Assembly: GCA_963921935.1 (NCBI GenBank) | Contig: OY998181.1 | Location: forward strand, 141,445,423-141,509,422 | Source: Galeruca laticollis | Lineage: Eukaryota > Arthropoda > Insecta > Coleoptera > Chrysomelidae | Reading direction: 5' to 3' | DNA: 64,000 bases | In this document: positions 1-10,379 of the stretch, one piece after another | Layout of the letters: every line of letters starts with the position of its first letter | Position numbering within the stretch: the first letter of the stretch is position 1 | Made by a program: the position numbers and the translations under genes | The notes under the pieces: model-generated | Seen by the model: the letters and a program-made list of their open reading frames with translations, nothing else | Database searches by the model: none | Told to the model about the DNA's origin: nothing

Positions 1-1180
1 CGGGAACCACTAAACCCTAAATGAAAGAAAACCATTACATAGTTTTGGGCAATTAATAAAACTCCAAGTTAATTTTTTAAATCAGCAAATTATGTATATT
101 AGTTGTTTAACTCGAATAATTGAATGCCCCAACACGAAAAACTTCCATTAACATTCCATTTCTTACAAATTTAAAACTAATTAAGCCAAGATAGTACAAA
201 CTCACTAGTCTATGAGCTTGTACTGCTAATTATTCAACAAATAATATGACTAAATCCATTTTACCCCAATTTAAAAATTCATAATCTAAGGGAATACACA
301 CTAAATAGTTTTAGAACCTTTATTCCCAATTATCTCCTGATATTAAAACTAAATTCACCCCAAATTAACATTAAAGCAGTCCCATTGACTATTAAAAATC
401 TCGATCGTAAAATAAGTGCAACAATAAATAAATTAATTACTCGTAAGTATTATAATAACTCACCCTATGTTAGTAAGGGGTTACGGCTTGATCCTGATGT
501 CTCAAAAGGCGTAACACCCAATGATCACCCAGATGGACAAGAATATGATAGGGGTTTTCGGTGGCTTCTTGCTCAATACTATAGAGAATAAACGTATTGT
601 AAGGTACTGAATACGGCACTCCAGGAAAAGAGAGGTAATATAACTTACCGGTAATGGTAAAATTCCCAACACGTGGAAATGGCGACTGAATGTACATAAA
701 AAATATCCCAAACGGTCCAGAACCCAGTAGAGCACCAAAATATCTATTCAACAACGACTGGATTCCAATAAAATATTATAGAGACTGATCCCACTTAATG
801 GATGACTAAATGAAAGTCAAAATTACCAACATCACACTTGTACACAACAATCAGTTATCGCCATCACGCTCAAAAACTTTTTAAAACCAACCATTGACCA
901 AGAAAGTGCCGACGGACTATCAACGAATTACCCACAGGTACCTTTGTTTTATTCCCATCGTATTATCACAGAAACCTAACGATGATACCAGATACTTACT
1001 TTGGTACTCGTCTTCTAGGTGACGCTAGACGACAGTACTCATAATACTTCCGAATAAAGTTTTGTTCTTTTCAACTCAAGAGGGCAAATACAAGGGTTAT
1101 TTAATAACAAACATAAATAAAAATATTATACTACACACCACCAACTATAATTGCGACGGTACTCAAAAAAAAATGTAACA
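1..1180 (-). repeat. Probable 3' LTR region of the Ty3/gypsy element, outer end unresolved
   Basis: The minus strand reads a G-rich polypurine stretch (1181-1200) followed directly by TGTTACA at 1180, the usual start of an LTR after the polypurine tract. The LTR therefore runs from 1180 toward position 1. I cannot place its far end because the matching 5' LTR is missing from the window (the element is cut at about 9317). The region is AT-rich; a 68-codon + strand ORF at 385-591 has no recognisable domain and I treat it as chance. No other gene is visible here. Confidence 0.55.
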
Positions 1181-1200
1181 ACTCCCCCCTAACTTAAAGA
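1181..1200 (-). other. Polypurine tract of the gypsy element
   Basis: On the minus strand this reads as a run of purines centred on GGGGGGAG directly 5' of the LTR start. In LTR retrotransposons this tract primes plus-strand DNA synthesis. It lies between the pol stop codon (1225) and the LTR, where expected. Confidence 0.6.
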
Positions 1201-1224
1201 AATTTTCATAAAATTTCTCTAGCA

Positions 1225-4200
1225 TTATTCTTCATCAGCATCTGATGCATCAGGTTTTAGGTCCTTCGAATTCCAGACTCCCTGAGTTTTACCATTTTCA
1301 TCCTTAAGTTCGTAGGTCCATGGAGATATTCTCCTCTTGATGTAGAAGGGACCAAGGTATTTAGGGGCTAGCTTCTTTGTAAAATATCTCGCAGCATCAG
1401 ACAACACATAGTTTCTACGCCAGACCAACTGATTAGGCAAATATTCCACCTGTCTACGACGTAGATTATATCGCTCACGACTTTTCTCAGCGGCAGTCTC
1501 CAAACGCTCTTTGACGACGGCATACATGCTCCTAAATGACTCATTTCTACTACAATCGCCAAATTGAGTCCCATCTTCCAGGCCAAGAAGATCCCGATTA
1601 TCATAATCATCACCCGAAAGAATAATGTTACGACCAAAGTTAATGAAGTAGGGAGTGAGGTTCGTCCCTTCATGTTTAGCCGTTCGAAGGGCACAACCAA
1701 TTTCGTTAATTCGTTCGTCCCAGCACCTATGGTTTTCAGACACATACATCGACATCATAGTCTTAATCACCCTGTTCGAACGTTCGGTAGGATTAGATCT
1801 AGGGTTGTAATAGCCACAGTATTGAATCCTACTTCGATATTTATTCGCCATCTTAACGAACTCTTTGCTATGAAATTGTTGACCGTTGTCGCAAATGATC
1901 TTACGCGGAACGCCATACACCAGGAAGACGTAATTTTCAATTTTTTTAACGATATTAGCAGCGGATGCTGTCCTTAAGGGAAAAAGAAGAGAATATTTAC
2001 TCAAGAAATCATTAATAACCAAAAGGAAACAGTTACCTTGCTTGGACCTAGGAAGAGGTCCCATTAAATCCATAGACAACAATTCGAAAGGTCTACTAGC
2101 GACCGGGTGGGAGGCAATTTTATCACACGGCTTAGTTTGAGGAACCTTATACTGACAACAAATTTTACAACGCTTAACAAAACTAGCAATGTCAGCCTTC
2201 ATCTTGGGCCAGTAATATTTTTCAGCTACACGGGCGCACGTCTTAAATACACCAGGATGACCAGCAGTGGCCGGCTCGTGGGCAGCTGCAATAACCTCGC
2301 GCCGATTAGCCTTCGGAACTACTATCTTCCAAGACTCAGTAGAAGCAGATAATTGAGGAAAATCAGGGGAAATATGTTTCCATAAACGGCCATTATTTTT
2401 CCGCCACTTACTAAATTTATGGGGAGTGTCCCTAACCCTAACTACCATGGTTTGGTACCATTTATCCTCCAGATCGTAGTTTACAATATCAGGAGCTCCG
2501 TTGTCCACCTGCACTATATCAAGTACTGGTACTGCCCTAGATAAAGTATCTGGGACAACATTGTCCTTACCCTTCCTATGCACAATTTTGAAGTCAAACT
2601 GTTGCAAGCGAACTGCCCACCGACTGAGTCGACCAGTTAAATCCTTTAAATTATGCAACCAGAGCAAGCTGTAATGATCTGTCACAACCGTGAAGGACAC
2701 GCCTTCCAGATAAGGGCGCAGCTTCTCTACAGCCCAGAGAACAGCCAAACACTCTCTTTCGGTAGTGGAAAAGTTCCTTTCCTGTCGGGTAAGAGAACGA
2801 CTTAAATAACAGATGACTTTATCACCCTCGGGATAAGGTTGAGAGAGACAAGCACCAATTCCATAGCCTGAAGCGTCTGTTTGGGCCACAAACGGACGGG
2901 AATAGTCTGGACAGCTTAAAATGGGGGCTCCAACCAAACATTCCTTTAAATACCTAAATGACTTGTCACACTCGGCGGACCAGTTAAAATTCGAATTCTT
3001 TTTAAGAAGAGCTGTGATAGGGGCAATGATAGTGGAAAATTCTGGTACAAAGCGACGGTACCACGAGAATGTTCCCATAACTCGACGGACTTCAGAGACA
3101 CTAGAGGGGGTAGGGAGTTCTAACATCGCTTTAACCTTATCAGCATCTACATGGAGACCATTTTTGTCCACCACATAACCGAGATACTTCATCTCGGGCC
3201 TGCAGAACTGACATTTATCGACACTAACCGTAATATTGGCCTCCCGAAGTCGACCAAACACTTCTTCGAGTATAGCCAAGTGTTGTTCAAATGTCTGCGT
3301 CACTATAACAATATCATCTAAATAGACGAAGACATACGGTTCAAGGTCGTGGTCCAATACATTATTCATTCTATTAAATTGAAACAACCCCCGATTCGGA
3401 ACAGAAAATGCGGTGTACTTCTTCGAATCCTCCCTCATCGGAACTTGCCAATAGGCTGACTTCACATCAATGCTAGACAAGTATTTGGCATTCCGCAACT
3501 TGTCAAGAGTGTCAGAAACCAACGGAAGTGGATAACTGTCCCGGACAGTAACGGCATTTAGCTTCCTGAAATCAATGCAGAAGCGATAAGAACCATCCTT
3601 CTTCTTAACTAGAAGAATAGGAGAAGGCCAAGGACTGTTCGAAGGCTCTACTATGCCCTGTTTAAGCATTTCGTCTAGCTCCACGTTGATTTGCTTTTGG
3701 ACAACAGGGTTCACCCTATAAAACCTTTGCTTAATTGGGGAGTGGTTCGTGACTATCACATGTTCAGCTTTCGTGGTACACCCCAATGTGGTACCCATTA
3801 AAGACAAATTCCTATCAAGAACTGCCTGTAAGCGCGACTTTTCCAAATTATTTAAAACAGACTGACCATTAACATGCTCCACGGTGTTAACAATTACAGG
3901 TTCACTAGAAAAGAACCACTCGTCCTGCTTCAAATCAGGCACTATGCCCATAGAGTTCCAAAAATCGATCCCTAAAATAAGTAAATGAGGTAGATCAGGT
4001 ATAACAAGTGCTTCTATTAAACGAAACTGACCCCTAAGAGAAATGGGGAGTGGAACAACACCAACACTTTCACATCTACTACCATTTGCTACTGTACATG
4101 AAACATGCTGAGTTTTATCGACCTGAAGACCTAGCTCGTGGAGAATATGTAAACCCTTACTGCCAATAATCGTACGAGATGCTCCCGAGTCCAATAAACC

Positions 4201-4359
4201 TAATATCGGCTTGCCTAAAACAGTAACCTCGAGATAGGGTCGCTCATCATTAGCCGCATGCTCCAGAACATAGTCTAAAATTACCTGTAACTTGTTGATC
4301 GAGACATTAGTACTGACATGCTTATCTCGACCCCTTACGCATGTCGCTTCGCTTTTCCC
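1225..4359 (-). pseudogene. pol: Gypsy pol polyprotein (PR-RT-RNaseH-IN), RT partly deleted
   Basis: The long open frame encodes, in order, aspartic protease (DSGAS near 4194), reverse transcriptase (YLDD about residue 298), RNase H (TDASGYGIGA, later TDHYSLLWLH), and integrase with an HHCC zinc motif (HPGVFK...CKICC) and DDE residues (MDLMGPL, CDNGQQF, PTERSN). Translation probably enters this frame by a -1 shift at the GGGAAAA heptamer at 4353-4359; from there the frame is open to the stop at 1225. In RT, the block between FNRM and VLDHDLEP is too short: the conserved segment containing the PFGL...AP motif is absent, an in-frame loss of about 16 codons near 3360-3368. The frame is otherwise uninterrupted, suggesting a fairly young copy. 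No envelope gene follows. Confidence 0.9.
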
Positions 4360-4824
4360 TGATTACTGCAGTGTGGACAGGTTTTCACGGTATACCCCTC
4401 CTTCTTACAACTATAACAAAACTTTCCTGTTTTAACTGCACAGCCAATAGCCCGATGACCAGAATTGCCGCAGCGAAAACAGACAACTTCTCTATCCTCC
4501 TCTTGTGACGAACTTCCTCGGCTTGGATTGGAAAGATGGCAAGCTTCGATAGCACCTACAACATTACTGTCAGCTTCGACATATGCTAAATCAGGCTCCA
4601 AACAGTTGGTTTTCCTTGACGGTGGTACGTAATCCTGCACTGCTTGCTTCCTGACTTCTAACTTCCTACCTAAATCTCTTAATTGACTAATAGAAGTAAC
4701 CTCAACTAGTGCCAGTTGGGTTTGGTAAAAGGGTGCAATATTCCTCAACAATATTTGCAATTTTGTATCTTCAGGAATTTGACAAGTAAGACGATTAAAG
4801 TACCCAATCATGACAGCAATATAT
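4335..4824 (-). pseudogene. gag: Gypsy gag, C-terminal half (zinc knuckles)
   Basis: This minus-strand frame carries the end of the capsid-like region (IAVMIGYFNRL) and two cysteine knuckles: CFRCGNSGHRAIGC (CX2CX4HX4C) and a variant CYSCKKEGYTVKTC in which the usual His is Tyr or absent. These bind the packaged RNA in retroelement particles. The frame ends at 4335, just past the GGGAAAA shift site. At its upstream edge it is cut by the DNA transposon at 4825-8254; removing that element and one target duplication copy keeps the frame in register with the N-terminal half at 8255-9081. Confidence 0.85.
4353..4359 (-). promoter_or_regulatory. -1 ribosomal frameshift site GGGAAAA between gag and pol
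   Basis: On the minus strand the gag codons read CAG GGA AAA GCG, so the heptamer G GGA AAA sits in phase with the canonical X XXY YYZ rule. The gag frame stops 15-18 nt downstream (4335-4337), while the -1 frame stays open into the protease. Ty3/gypsy elements of insects commonly use -1 frameshifting here. A downstream pseudoknot was not established. Confidence 0.7.
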
Positions 4825-7800
4825 CGATGGTGTAGCGCACAAATGTGGTAAATGCACTGTCTGCACAAAATGGGTTAAGTGCACTAAAAAATAAATTTTA
4901 GTGTAAATTTTCATATGCCCAAATGTGGTAACTGCAAACCAAATTTTGTGGCCAGTAGTGGCATCTATCGTTTGGGAAAAGTACTTGCAAATCCCAGAAT
5001 TCTACTTCATATGTGTTAAGTGTACTTAACACATTTGTCATATACAATGAGATGCTTATACTGAGGTAAGTGAGTAGTTACCACATTTGTGTTTAATAAA
5101 GTGAGGTTATTTCGCGGTTCGTCACATGTGAATTAATCTATTTTGGTGTCTGTGCAGTGAAAAAATTAGTTTTGTTTTTTATTATGGTTTCGCGGGGTAA
5201 GAAAATTCTCCAGCTATTAGAGGAAAGAAATCAAACAGAGAGTACCGGTAAGTTTTGATGTAGATACTTGATAAAACTAACAAATTGCATACTTTTGTTT
5301 TGTTCTACAGAAACGATTTGTAAATTGAATACTGAGAAGTACCAAACTAGTCACAAAGGTTTTTCCAGTCCAAATGATCAAAGTGCTCAGTAATTTATTA
5401 AATAAAATATTCTTTACCTATTAGCCTAAAAAAAGTTTAACTCAGTTTTCTTGTCCTCTGACCTCTCGTTTTTTTATTAAAAAAACGTGTAATTTTATTA
5501 CAAAAACCGGAACAAGAAGTAACAATCCTGATTTTTGTAACAAAATTACATTAGTTTTGTATTATTACACTTTTTTGTGTAAATAATATTATACCTTGCT
5601 TTAATTTATAGTTTAATTTCATTTTATTTTACTTTTTTTATTTATTTTTTTACAGACGAAACCAAAAAGCATGGATCAAATATAATAGTCATTTCTAATC
5701 AGATTATTTTGCCAAAGGTTACAGACATAGATCTAACCAGAAGCACAAATGGTTCATGTCCTGAAAAAAATAATAGCCCTCCTTCTTTCTCGTGTGATAC
5801 AGGTAAATCGAGTCGAGGTAAGTTCAGGATATCAAATATGTGACAAGTGATTAAATTTAGTAATTTATTTTTAGCACTAGTAACAAATAACAGATCGGAG
5901 ATAAATGATGAAACTAATTTGGCTGGACCATCTGCTATTTACAGAAAGAACAGTGAATCTGATGAGAGCGATCCCTTCGCGTATTCGTCGAGTTCTTATG
6001 AGCCATATGCAAACAGCGAAGAATCAGATGATGAAGTTTCAACAAAGGTCGCTAAATCTAGGAAACATAAATTACCTACAAATTCGACCGAATCCAATGA
6101 GAAACTACAAATAAAAAGAAGTAGGAGAGCAAATAGAGCAGTCTGGGCCAGATCAATAAGTAAAAATAGTAGACTGAGTGGAAAAAAGTATGTGAATCGC
6201 AGCGGAAAAGAAGTACAAGAGAAAAAACCTAAGATTGTTGACTGTACAAAGTGCCGATTTAAATGTAACAAAAATATTCCAGAATCCCACAGAGCGACAT
6301 TATGTCAAGAATACTACAGTTTGGCAAACGATATTCGTCAAAAAATTCTTCTAACCTCTCTCATGCAAAAGGTCCCTGTTGTTAGAGTTCGAAACAGTCC
6401 AAAAACAAAAAACCGTCAAACATCTACGTTGTATTTTCTGAAAGATTCCAATGGAAAACCACATAGAGTGTGTTTGAAATTTTTTTGTGCCACATTTGCT
6501 ATTTCACATAGAGTAATAGAAAATTGTGCACACAACATGAGCGACAGCGGGTTGTACATTGGAGATGACAAGAGAAAGAACACTCGACCTCCTAATACTA
6601 CTTCTGACGAGGCAAAGCGATTTGTCAAAGAACACATTGACTCGTTCCCTCGGGTTGAGTCGCATTACTGCAGGCGTAATTCACAAAAACAATACATTTC
6701 GCCGGAGCTAAACATTTCCATAATGTATAGACTGTATGCAAAGGAATATTGTGCTCAGAAGAAAATTCAGCCAGTGTCACGGTTTGTATATCAGAAAATT
6801 TTTCATGATCAGGAACCTCGTTTGGCATTCTACATACCAAAAAAAGATCAGTGCTTTCATTGTAACGCATATCAAAATGCTACAGAAAAGACAACTTTAC
6901 AAGAAGAATATGATAAGCATAAACAGAGAGAAAAGCAGGCTTTGGAAATGAAAGAAGCGGATAAGAAGAAGTCAGTAGAAGATAATGGAAAATCTTTCAG
7001 ATCAATTTCATTTGACCTCCAGGCAATACTTTCAATTCCGCATGCAGGTGATAACCAAATCTATTATAAACATAAGTTAAACGTCTATAATTTTACAATT
7101 TACGACGCTTTCAACTCCGATGGATATTGTTTTGTGTGGGATGAAACCCATGGCAACAAAGGTAGTGCTGAAATCGGAAGCTGTATTCTGGATTACCTAT
7201 TTAATTTACCAGAAACAGTAAACCATGTTGCCTCATTTTCCGACACTTGCGGTGGACAAAACCGCAACAAATATGTTGCTGCAGCTATGCTGTTTGCTGT
7301 CAATAAAATTGACCATTTGAAGACAATAGACTTGAAATTCATGGAATCAGGTCATTCCTATTTAGAGGCAGATTCCATGCATGCTACTATAGAGAGGGCC
7401 AAGCGGCATAAAAAAATTTATTCCACGCGCGAATGGTGTCTTCTAATAGAAACAGCCAGAATTAAACCGCGACAATACCGCGTGAAAAATTTCAAGTATT
7501 GCAATTTTTTCAATTTACAACAACTCGTGTCCGACATTGTCGTTAACACAACTCACAACATAAATAAAGACAAAGTGAATTGGCTTAACATCAAATGGCT
7601 GCGTTTCCAAGAAGAAAAGCCTTTCATTATCCAATACAAGTATTCTCTTGCAGATGAGACATTCCTCCAGTTAGATGTGGCAGACAAGCGGAGGCCCGGA
7701 AGGAAGAAAAACTGGTCATCTGTAAGTTTGAACAAAAAATATGAATCCAGACTTCCGGTCTCTCAAAAGAAGAAGAAGGACCTTCTCTTTTTGCTGGAAA

Positions 7801-8254
7801 AACAGATTATCCCTGAAGAATATAAAAGTTTCATTCAGGAAATTCCGGAGACAGCAAGACCGACCAATGATGACTCAGATGATTAGTGTTATAATAGGTT
7901 TATATTACTGCATTGATTACAATGTTTTTTATATTTTTAATAAAATGTTCATTTTTACAGTTTTTGTCTTAACTCGTTGATTTATCATTGGACGTAAGTT
8001 TCTGAATGACAAATGTGGTAAGTGCTAAAATTTTGAAAGTATTTTTTCTCACGCTGCCGTTTTTTAAATTATTAAAAACAAATATTACAATTTTATGTTC
8101 TTAAATTTTAGTAAATATGGCCGTACGACATTATAATGTAGTGTTGTGCTACAGAAAGTTTTCAGGTTAATTATCACAAGCTGATAAATTTTGATTTTGT
8201 CGTATTTCAAAACATGATATTTTGTACTTAACACATATGTGCGCTACACCATCG
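4825..8254 (+). mobile_element. Sola-like TIR DNA transposon inserted in gypsy gag
   Basis: Ends are inverted repeats: CGATGGTGTAGCGCAC at the left and its complement at the right (8239-8254), with flanking ATAT at 4821-4824 and 8255-8258. Because the junction is palindromic (ATCGAT), a 6 bp duplication with the TIR starting GGTGTAG is also possible; I prefer the 4 bp reading because it gives the gag a more usual sequence and 4 bp duplications are known for Sola elements. Subterminal repeats of the type CACAAATGTGGTAA occur at both ends. The single gene inside is 5185-7886. Family name is inference. Confidence 0.8.
5185..7886 (+). CDS. Putative transposase of the Sola-like element, three exons
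   Basis: Proposed exons are 5185-5247, 5656-5802 (or 5817, which has the better donor GTAAGT and the same phase) and 5875-7886; phases agree at each junction and give about 740 residues. The N-terminus is acidic and Ser-rich, with basic stretches; a cysteine cluster follows (CTKCRFKCNK), then CFHCNAYQ. The core has FDLQAILSIP, WDETHGNKGS, SDTCGGQNRN and HSYLEADSMHATIERA, a block conserved in a large group of insect repeat-encoded proteins I associate with Sola-type or DUF7869-like transposases. The acidic residues D/E/D in SDTCGGQN and ADSMH are candidate catalytic positions. There is no internal stop in the main exon, so the gene may be intact. It is transcribed opposite to the gypsy host. 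Confidence 0.75.
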
Positions 8255-9081
8255 ATATACTCCTATTGACTCGTCAGAGCCTTGAGTCCTCCTTTTGATC
8301 TCTTCAAACAACCTCTCATTAAAGTTGGGAGAGAGATATTCTTCCTTTAACAAGACGACAAGTTCATCCCACGAATTCACCTGGTCCCTGTACGCCAAAT
8401 AGAACTGGTACGCACTACCAATAAATAAATCAATACCAGATTCAAGAAGTATATCTTTAGAGACATGACGTGCTACCCTAAGTTCTTCGACTCTTTCCAA
8501 GAAAGCACTCAATGACAACCCTCTTTTATCGCCAGAAAACTTCCAATCCCATTTATTTGGTAAAATTAGCTTGACATCTGTTCGTGGTGGAAAGTTCCTA
8601 ATAAGAGTAGAGGTGACACCATCGCCGGAAGTGCCCTGATTCGACAAATTTAATAGTGGAGGTGGAGAAGATACTTTAACACAGAGATCCGCTTTCTTCT
8701 GGAGACCATCAGGAAGCGTTAAAGATTTAGATAAAATATCGGGCGTTCTGCATGTTCCTCGGAAATGTGGTCGATCCGGTTCAACACGTGAGATAGTTTT
8801 GTACGGAGTTTCTTGAACAAATTACTACTAACTACATCATCAAAACTATCAATCAAAGTCGTTAAATCAGACAATTTTGCCTTTACGGCAGCGACATCCT
8901 CATCAGCAGTATAAGGATAAGTTGGGAAAGAAAAACTATCACCACTTAGCAACAGCTTCGAAGCGGTCGACAGGTTGGCTCTCATTTTGTCCACTGTACC
9001 CGTACCTATGCCTCTTACCTTACACTCATATGTTAGTTCATCTTTCTCAAGACGGTACCAGTCAATCTTACAGTTAGACAT
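8255..9081 (-). pseudogene. gag: Gypsy gag, N-terminal half, frameshifted
   Basis: The frame starts at MSNCKIDWYRLEKDEL (9081), typical of insect Ty3/gypsy Gag N-termini, and runs through a linker to a capsid-like part (LILPNKWDWKFSGDKRGLSLSAFLERVEEL, quoted in part: KWDWKFSGDK). Two frames are used: the first ends at 8719, and the conserved continuation (TPDILSKSLTLPDG) lies in another frame, so a single indel lies near 8750. The 3' edge is the transposon insertion at 8254. An upstream in-frame ATG at 9126 exists, but the 9081 start matches the family. Confidence 0.8.
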
Positions 9082-9317
9082 ATTGACACAAAACTCAATA
9101 AAAGGTATAAAACAATAAACAAACACTATTACCTAAACTACCGATTCTTAAAATAAGAGAATTTATAAACCAATTCGTTTTATCAGAAATAGTATATCAT
9201 AATAAGAAAATATGCCGGCTCAAATATTCAAGTATCAATAATATGACCTAAATATAAAGGCTTACCACTAAGAATTTGAAGTTTTATATTTATATATATT
9301 TTTTTTAGTCGGGCCCC
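9082..9317 (-). other. Gypsy 5' leader remnant; no LTR or primer site seen
   Basis: AT-rich sequence upstream of gag on the minus strand. No sequence matching the LTR at 1-1180 and no convincing tRNA-complementary primer site is visible. At 9318 the sequence changes to CCACAGGACATAAGCG, which is internal to the 1.86 kb repeat unit, marking a truncation or recombination breakpoint. Confidence 0.45.
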
Positions 9318-9330
9318 ACAGGACATAAGC

Positions 9331-10070
9331 GTGAGTAGTGAATTTCTGGACTCAGTGACGCAGTCGATGGAGGAAGTTTCAGAGGGGCTTTGTAGAATCC
9401 TGAATATGAATATTGGTAATGAAGAGGCAATAAAAGAAATGAGGAGATTGAAGGTTATTCTAGTAAATATCTATGACAAATTTTTTTTAATTATGTATAT
9501 GTTCGTACATAAATTTCCATATATGCAAGTTCAAATTGAAACTGCCGTAAAAGGTGAATTAGTGTTATAAACGAAAACAATTTCTGATTGGTTTTTGTAC
9601 TGTAGGGAGAAATAGTACAGTTGAACAAATCCAAGTTTGGAAAAAGGAAATATAATAGAGGACGAAGCATTGAGGGCCATTGGGTTTTAGGAATGATTGA
9701 AGACGTGTCCCGATAATGTGAGATGTGCTGAAGTTCTGGTGACATTTATTCAAAAACATGTTCGGAATGCACAGAAATATGCACATATTAATGGAAAGCT
9801 TATGATTGTTTAGCTCAATATTTTTATATCTATAAAAAAGTCAACCACAGTGATCCTGTTAATAAATTTGTAGCATTAGACGGTACTAATACATAGAGTA
9901 TCGAAAGCCACAGGCGTCATCTTACGATGTTATATCATAAAGAACAATGCAAAGTTTAATTCCCAGAGTAGATAATAGAATGCAACTGGATACGTAAAAT
10001 AAGAAATGAATTGAAGGATCCTTTCGAAGAGCTTTTAATAGCTGTAAAATATGTATACAAAGTTGATTAA
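9331..10070 (+). pseudogene. Merlin (ISXO2-like) transposase remnant, copy A
   Basis: Starts inside the coding region (SVSSEFLDSVTQSM) because the unit is 5' truncated. Further on, in shifting frames, it encodes KSKFGKRKYNRGRS, VNHSDPVNKFVA, a degenerate ESHRRHL block and an ending like DPFEELLKAVKYVYKVD, which is the order of the DDE_Tnp_IS1595/ISXO2 family of Merlin transposons. Several stops and frameshifts make it non-functional. The termination codon is shared with other copies. Confidence 0.75.
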
Positions 10071-10179
10071 ACATACGAAGGATATAATTTAAAGCAGCAA
10101 GTACAGAACCAATTAGAATTTGTCATTTTTTTTGTATTGAACTGCAATCAAGTTGCAGTTTAACCCATTGAATGCTCAT

Positions 10180-10235
10180 GGCACGGATCCGTGCCAGACT
10201 GGTTTTTCAGACAGTGCGCATGGCACGGATCCGTG
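10180..10235. promoter_or_regulatory. Left subterminal palindromes of piggyBac-1
   Basis: GGCACGGATCCGTGCC (10180-10195) is a perfect 16 bp palindrome and CACGGATCCGTG recurs at 10224-10235. The same motif occurs twice near the right end. Such paired sites are candidate binding sites for the transposase cysteine-rich domain (inference). Confidence 0.75.
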
Positions 10236-10379
10236 ACGCTTGCACATTCTCATTTGTATTGCCAGTAGGAACTAAGCACTTGTGGAAAGTGCACGTAAGT
10301 TGACGAGCGTGTAGCGTATGTATTGAGACTTCTAAAAAGTTTGTTCGTTTCGGGTTTTTTTCTTCTTAAGTTGATTAAT

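Larger units (their letters stand above)
1181..9317 (-). mobile_element. Ty3/gypsy retrotransposon, 5' truncated and interrupted by a DNA transposon
   Basis: Read on the minus strand: gag start near 9081, zinc knuckles near 4440, protease, reverse transcriptase, RNase H and integrase, then polypurine tract and LTR. The body is split at 4825-8254 by a TIR transposon inserted in gag. The 5' end stops abruptly at about 9317, where sequence switches to the Merlin-derived repeat unit A, so the 5' LTR and primer binding site are missing. No envelope-like ORF is present between pol and the LTR. Damage (RT deletion, gag frameshift, insertion) makes it non-autonomous. Confidence 0.88.

Noticed and set aside
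385..754. Short overlapping ORFs on both strands
   Set aside because: No domain, low complexity, and they lie in the presumed LTR region; chance frames.
5311..5392. Possible extra exon of the Sola-like gene after TTCTACAG
   Set aside because: Its frame ends in a stop without a good donor, whereas joining 5247 directly to 5656 keeps phase.
9082..9317. 5' LTR of the gypsy element
   Set aside because: No similarity to the sequence at 1-1180 and no TGTTACA-type terminus; the element is truncated instead.
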